Below, in pieces: positions 61,094-64,000 of a stretch of DNA of 64,000 bases (position 1 is its first letter; every line of letters begins with the position of its first letter). The notes under the pieces are model-generated. The model did not search any database. It saw nothing but the letters and a program-made list of their open reading frames with translations, and had not been told where the DNA came from. Where the stretch lies: the NCBI GenBank assembly GCA_944363975.1, contig CALVVU010000001.1:479317-543316 (forward strand), in the 5' to 3' direction. The DNA is from Candidatus Coprovivens excrementavium. Lineage in GTDB: Bacteria; Bacillota_I; Bacilli_A; RF39; UBA660. The position numbers and the translations under genes are program-made.

Positions 61094-61642
61094 ATGGGAA
61101 AAAATAATGAAAAAAAGAAGAATAAGAAAATAAATTATGCAGCAACAACTGAGCAAAAAGAAATTAGAAATCTTTGTATAGTTGTATTAGTTGTTGTATT
61201 GTGTGTTGGGGGTATATATTTATTAACTAGAGCTTTTGTTACTAAAGATTTATTCTCTAATGATGAAGAAGATCAAGTAGTTGCAGGTTCAATTAATTAT
61301 GATGTAGCAATTATGGGTCAAATATTAAATAGACCTTATGATGAATATTATGTAGCTATTTATAATTCTGAAGATTTAAGTTATTCGACTGATATGAATA
61401 TTTTGATTTCTGAATATAATAGTAAAGAGGAACATCTGCATATATATACAGTTGATTTAGCAAATACAATGAATATTGAATATTATGATCCAGAGAACGT
61501 AGATACTAAAGTTAAAAAACTAAGTGATTTAAAAGTTGGAGATATTACGTTATTAAAGATTGAAGATGGAAAAATTGATAAATTTATTGTTGATTATGCT
61601 AAAATGGAAAAAGAGTTAGGTCTTGACGAAGAGGAAGAATAA
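61094..61642 (+). CDS. Membrane-anchored thioredoxin-fold-like protein without CxxC
   Basis: 182 residues. A Lys/Asn-rich start and one TM helix (about 26-46), then an outer domain that follows a thioredoxin strand-helix pattern: YYVAIYNSEDLSYSTDM, HLHIYTVDLANTMN and DITLLKIEDGKIDKFI (recalling the cis-Pro strand end). There is no cysteine at the redox position, so catalytic disulfide exchange is excluded. It could be a binding or structural relative. The fold call is tentative. Confidence 0.6.
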   Translation: MGKNNEKKKNKKINYAATTEQKEIRNLCIVVLVVVLCVGGIYLLTRAFVTKDLFSNDEEDQVVAGSINYDVAIMGQILNRPYDEYYVAIYNSEDLSYSTDMNILISEYNSKEEHLHIYTVDLANTMNIEYYDPENVDTKVKKLSDLKVGDITLLKIEDGKIDKFIVDYAKMEKELGLDEEEE

Positions 61643-61645
61643 TAA

Positions 61646-61684
61646 GAAAAGTTTAATATTATAGTATTAAACTTTCTTTTTGTT
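61646..61684 (+). terminator. Terminator
   Basis: AAAGTTTAATA (61648-61658) pairs with TATTAAACTTT (61665-61675), then T-rich tail. Confidence 0.75.
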
Positions 61685-61686
61685 TG

Positions 61687-61695
61687 TGATATTAT
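61687..61695 (+). promoter_or_regulatory. Extended -10 promoter of the S41 protease gene
   Basis: TGATATTAT (5 of 6 with TG extension) 20 bases before ATG 61716. Confidence 0.5.
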
Positions 61696-61715
61696 TTTGT
61701 GAAGAGGGTGAATTA

Positions 61716-63185
61716 ATGAAAAAGCAAAAAAATATAGAGAATGAAAATAGTTCATCTAAAAAAAATAGTGTTAAAACAGTGAAGAGTAGTGAAAAAAATA
61801 AGAGAAATACTAAGAATAATGATGGTAATAAATCAAAAAATAATAAGACTAAAATAAGTAAAAATAGTAATGTGTCTAATGAATATAAGGATAGTAGTAG
61901 TGTAAAGAAGAAGTTATTATCTTTGTTTAAGGGGAGTAAAACTCAGAAGGTTAACAGTCAAGCAGTTAAAAAATATAAAAAAAAGAAGGCTAAAAAAGAT
62001 AAGAAGAAAAGAATTATTAATGGTCGTTTTTCTTTAGATATTTTGGATTTGTTGATTATTGTAATAATTACGGTAATTATTTCATGTGTTTTTACAGGAA
62101 TTATTTTAAATTTTCAATTTAAAAAGAACTCTAATTTATATGATAGTAATGTGGTTTCTGATAAGAATGTTCAAGACTTTTTAAATACTTATACTGAAAT
62201 TATTGATAATTATTACGAAGAAGTTGATAAAGATGAATTAATGAAAGCAGCTATGAGTGGAATGTTATCTTTTTTAGAAGATAATTATTCTATTTATTTA
62301 GATAAAACTGATAGTGATGAATTGTCTGAGATGTTAGATAGTTCCTATGAAGGATTAGGTGTAGTAGTTGCAGGGGTGAAAATTGAAGATATATATGAGG
62401 ATTCACCTGCGGAAAAGGCTGGTATGAAAGTTGGAGATGAGATAATTGAAGTAAATGGTTCTTCAATAAGTATAGATAATTATGAAGATATTGATGGATT
62501 AATTAGTTTAGATGATGAAAATATTATTAAAGTTTTACGTGATAATAAGGAATATACATTTAAAGTAACGGCTGATACAATTAATATTCCAACTACTAAA
62601 AAGGATCTAATTAAAAGCACCGATGGTAAGTCTAATATCGGCTATATTGAATTGAGTTCTTTTTCTAGTTTGTCATTTGAAGAATTTCAAGAAGATTTAT
62701 TAGAATTAGAAAAAGATAATATTAATTCATTAATTATTGATTTACGAGGTAATTCAGGTGGCTACTTAAATACAGCTTATGATATTGCGAGTTTGTTTAT
62801 TGAAAAAGGTGGAGTTATTTATTCGTTGGAAAATAAAAATACTATAAAAACTTATAAAGATGAAACTAATACAAAAAGGGATTATAAAGTAGTTGTTTTG
62901 GTAAATTCTAATACGGCTTCTGCAGCAGAAATATTAACAGCAGCTTTGCATGATACTTATGGAGCTATAGTTGTAGGTAATACAACTTATGGAAAAGGCA
63001 AAGTACAAAATATTAAATATTATGAAGATTCGATTTTAAAATATACTTCTGCTAAATGGTTAAGACCTAATGGTGAATGCATTGATGAGGTTGGTATAAA
63101 ACCTGATTACAATGTTAATATTATTATAAAAGGAAATACATTATATGATTTGCAATTAGATAAAGCAATAGAATTATTGAGTTAA
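61716..63185 (+). CDS. C-terminal processing peptidase (S41, CtpA-type)
   Basis: 489 residues from ATG 61716, after GAGGGTG. About 105 Lys/Ser/Asn-rich cytoplasmic residues and one TM helix (about 111-134) precede the exported protease. A PDZ domain (about 218-290, GLGVVVAGVKIEDIYEDSPA) follows, then the S41 core with LIIDLRGNSGGYLN. The catalytic dyad is S402 (NTASAAEI) and K427 (YGKGKVQ), 25 apart as usual. Such proteases trim envelope proteins. The long basic N-terminus is unusual and similar to those at 47914 and 56281. Confidence 0.93.
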   Translation: MKKQKNIENENSSSKKNSVKTVKSSEKNKRNTKNNDGNKSKNNKTKISKNSNVSNEYKDSSSVKKKLLSLFKGSKTQKVNSQAVKKYKKKKAKKDKKKRIINGRFSLDILDLLIIVIITVIISCVFTGIILNFQFKKNSNLYDSNVVSDKNVQDFLNTYTEIIDNYYEEVDKDELMKAAMSGMLSFLEDNYSIYLDKTDSDELSEMLDSSYEGLGVVVAGVKIEDIYEDSPAEKAGMKVGDEIIEVNGSSISIDNYEDIDGLISLDDENIIKVLRDNKEYTFKVTADTINIPTTKKDLIKSTDGKSNIGYIELSSFSSLSFEEFQEDLLELEKDNINSLIIDLRGNSGGYLNTAYDIASLFIEKGGVIYSLENKNTIKTYKDETNTKRDYKVVVLVNSNTASAAEILTAALHDTYGAIVVGNTTYGKGKVQNIKYYEDSILKYTSAKWLRPNGECIDEVGIKPDYNVNIIIKGNTLYDLQLDKAIELLS

Positions 63186-63186
63186 T

Positions 63187-63212
63187 AGACACTTTTTTAA
63201 GTGTCTTATTTG
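63187..63212 (+). terminator. Terminator after the S41 protease gene
   Basis: AGACACTT (63187-63194) pairs with AAGTGTCT (63199-63206), then T-rich tail. Confidence 0.75.
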
Positions 63213-63238
63213 TTATTTTTATAAAAATAGTTTATAAT
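63210..63238 (+). promoter_or_regulatory. Promoter of the DUF402 gene
   Basis: TTGTTA (4 of 6), 17 bases, TATAAT, 21 bases before ATG 63260. Confidence 0.6.
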
Positions 63239-63259
63239 TGGTAACGGATGTGTGATTTT

Positions 63260-63793
63260 ATGGAAAATATAAAAGTAGGAGACAAGTTAAAAATATATTG
63301 TTATAAGCATGATGGTAGTTTAGAACATACTTCTGATGAAGCGGTTGTTTTAGAAAATAATGATGAATATCTTGTTTGTGGTAATGGTAGAACACGGATA
63401 ACCGAAAAAGATGGACGTAGTCATATGACTAGTGAACCTGCAGTTTTGTTTTTTTATAAAAAGCATTGGTTTAATGTTATAGGTCAATTAAAAAAATTTG
63501 GTTTATTTTACTATTGTAATATAGCATCTCCTTATATAGTTGATGATAAGTCAATTAAATATATTGATTATGATTTAGATTTGCGCGTATTTCCTGACGG
63601 TGGATTTAGAGTCTTAGATCGCAATGAGTATAATTATCATAAGAAGATAATGCATTATTCTGAAGAATTGGATAGTATATTAAAAGAAGAATTATCTTAT
63701 TTAATAGAGAAAAAGCGTAACGAAGACGGTCCTTTTAAAGAGGGAGTTGTTAAACATTACTATGATCTTTATGAGAAAATCAAAAAAAATTAG
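63260..63793 (+). CDS. DUF402 family protein
   Basis: 177 residues from ATG 63260, after GTGTGATTTT. ATG 63248 is less well placed. The fold has an N-terminal beta barrel (VGDKLKIYCYKHDGSLEHT, AVVLENNDEYLVCGNGRTRITE) and the DUF402 core PAVLFFYKKHWFNVI, then FYYCNIASPYIVDDKSIKYIDYDLDLRVFPDG with conserved acidic residues for metal. Family members include nucleoside di/triphosphatases, and RNA roles are also proposed. A strong terminator follows. Confidence 0.88.
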   Translation: MENIKVGDKLKIYCYKHDGSLEHTSDEAVVLENNDEYLVCGNGRTRITEKDGRSHMTSEPAVLFFYKKHWFNVIGQLKKFGLFYYCNIASPYIVDDKSIKYIDYDLDLRVFPDGGFRVLDRNEYNYHKKIMHYSEELDSILKEELSYLIEKKRNEDGPFKEGVVKHYYDLYEKIKKN

Positions 63794-63810
63794 AATTTTT
63801 TGATTTTTTT
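63776..63810 (+). terminator. Terminator after the DUF402 gene
   Basis: Twelve-base-pair stem AAAATCAAAAAA (63776-63787) with TTTTTTGATTTT (63796-63807), then T run. It is AT-rich. Confidence 0.7.
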
Positions 63811-63811
63811 C

Positions 63812-63840
63812 TTGCAAATAGTTTTTTTTTGTTATATACT
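63812..63840 (+). promoter_or_regulatory. First of two tandem promoters near the window end
   Basis: TTGCAA, 17 bases, TATACT (5 of 6). No open reading frame of note starts downstream within the window. Confidence 0.65.
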
Positions 63841-63907
63841 TGAAAAGATGTTTCCAAAAAGAAGCATAAATTTATACTTATTTCGCAATATTTTGTAAAC
63901 TATGATG

Positions 63908-63945
63908 TTCTTTTTGAAAAACTTTTAAAAAAAGTTCAAAAAGAA
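63908..63945. repeat. Inverted repeat touching the second promoter
   Basis: TTCTTTTTGAA (63908-63918) and TTCAAAAAGAA (63935-63945) form a perfect 11+11 inverted repeat with 16-base spacer, ending one base before the second -35. A related CCAAAAAGAAG copy lies at 63853-63863. Confidence 0.75.
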
Positions 63946-63946
63946 G

Positions 63947-63975
63947 TTGACATAATTAAAGCGATTTGGTATATT
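63947..63975 (+). promoter_or_regulatory. Second tandem promoter, strong
   Basis: Perfect TTGACA, 17 bases, TATATT with TGG extension. It directs transcription out of the window. Two strong stacked promoters with no near start codon suggest a stable-RNA operon (such as rRNA) or a long leader beyond the edge. Confidence 0.8.
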
Positions 63976-64000
63976 ACTAATGCAACCAAGAAAAGAAAAG

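Overview
The window is a very AT-rich, tightly packed chromosomal segment, with almost every gene on the plus strand. Gene content and order point to a low-GC Firmicutes-type bacterium (Bacillota or the adjacent Mycoplasmatota-like lineages), probably a small host-associated genome. Supporting evidence: the orders secG-rnr-smpB and cdaA-cdaR, sigH-secE-nusG leading to rplK-rplA-rplJ-rplL, the str operon rpsL-rpsG-fusA-tuf, a T-box, an L10 leader and Mini-III RNase. Conserved enzymes use TGG for Trp and contain no in-frame TGA, so the standard bacterial code fits. Wall-related genes (FemAB-type ligase, Lgt, DUF3048, CtpA, CdaA/CdaR) suggest a cell with a wall and lipoproteins. No tRNA, rRNA, CRISPR array, IS element or phage gene was found.

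Layout. 1-3.7 kb: a divergent peptide deformylase, YbaK deacylase, an ASCH protein, guanylate kinase and two small membrane proteins. 3.8-6.9 kb: a large unknown protein with an Asn/Val/Lys-rich repeat tail, translationally coupled to a two-TM protein. 7-11.7 kb: typA, then three overlapping paralogues of unknown function. 11.7-17.9 kb: a T-box-controlled lysS carrying a fused EMAPII/Trbp111-type tRNA-binding domain, a permease, a lone Clp-N protein, cysS and a YugP-like protein that has lost its HExxH site. 18-32 kb: unknown proteins among uvrB, a CBS-type pyrophosphatase, an SDR enzyme, an Xre regulator facing a radical-SAM gene, and uvrA. 32-37.7 kb: lgt-trxB, two coiled-coil proteins, mrnC-rlmB-sigH. 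37.7-47.8 kb: secE-nusG, a DUF3419-like gene, the L11/L1 and L10/L12 units, two pilin-like genes where rpoB-rpoC normally lie, then rpsL-rpsG-fusA-tuf. 47.9-64 kb: a cell-envelope section (serine hydrolase, Fem ligase, DUF308, secG, rnr, smpB, membrane amidase, DUF3048, cdaA-cdaR, DUF378, lipoprotein, thioredoxin-like protein, CtpA, DUF402), ending in two tandem promoters that fire out of the window.

Regulation. Most genes are separated by Rho-independent terminators. Most ordinary promoters are extended -10 elements (TGnTATAAT) without a clear -35. The translation genes instead use TTGACA-17-TATAAT class promoters. RNA control is visible as a T-box before lysS, an L10 leader with attenuator before rplJ and a probable L1 leader before rplK.
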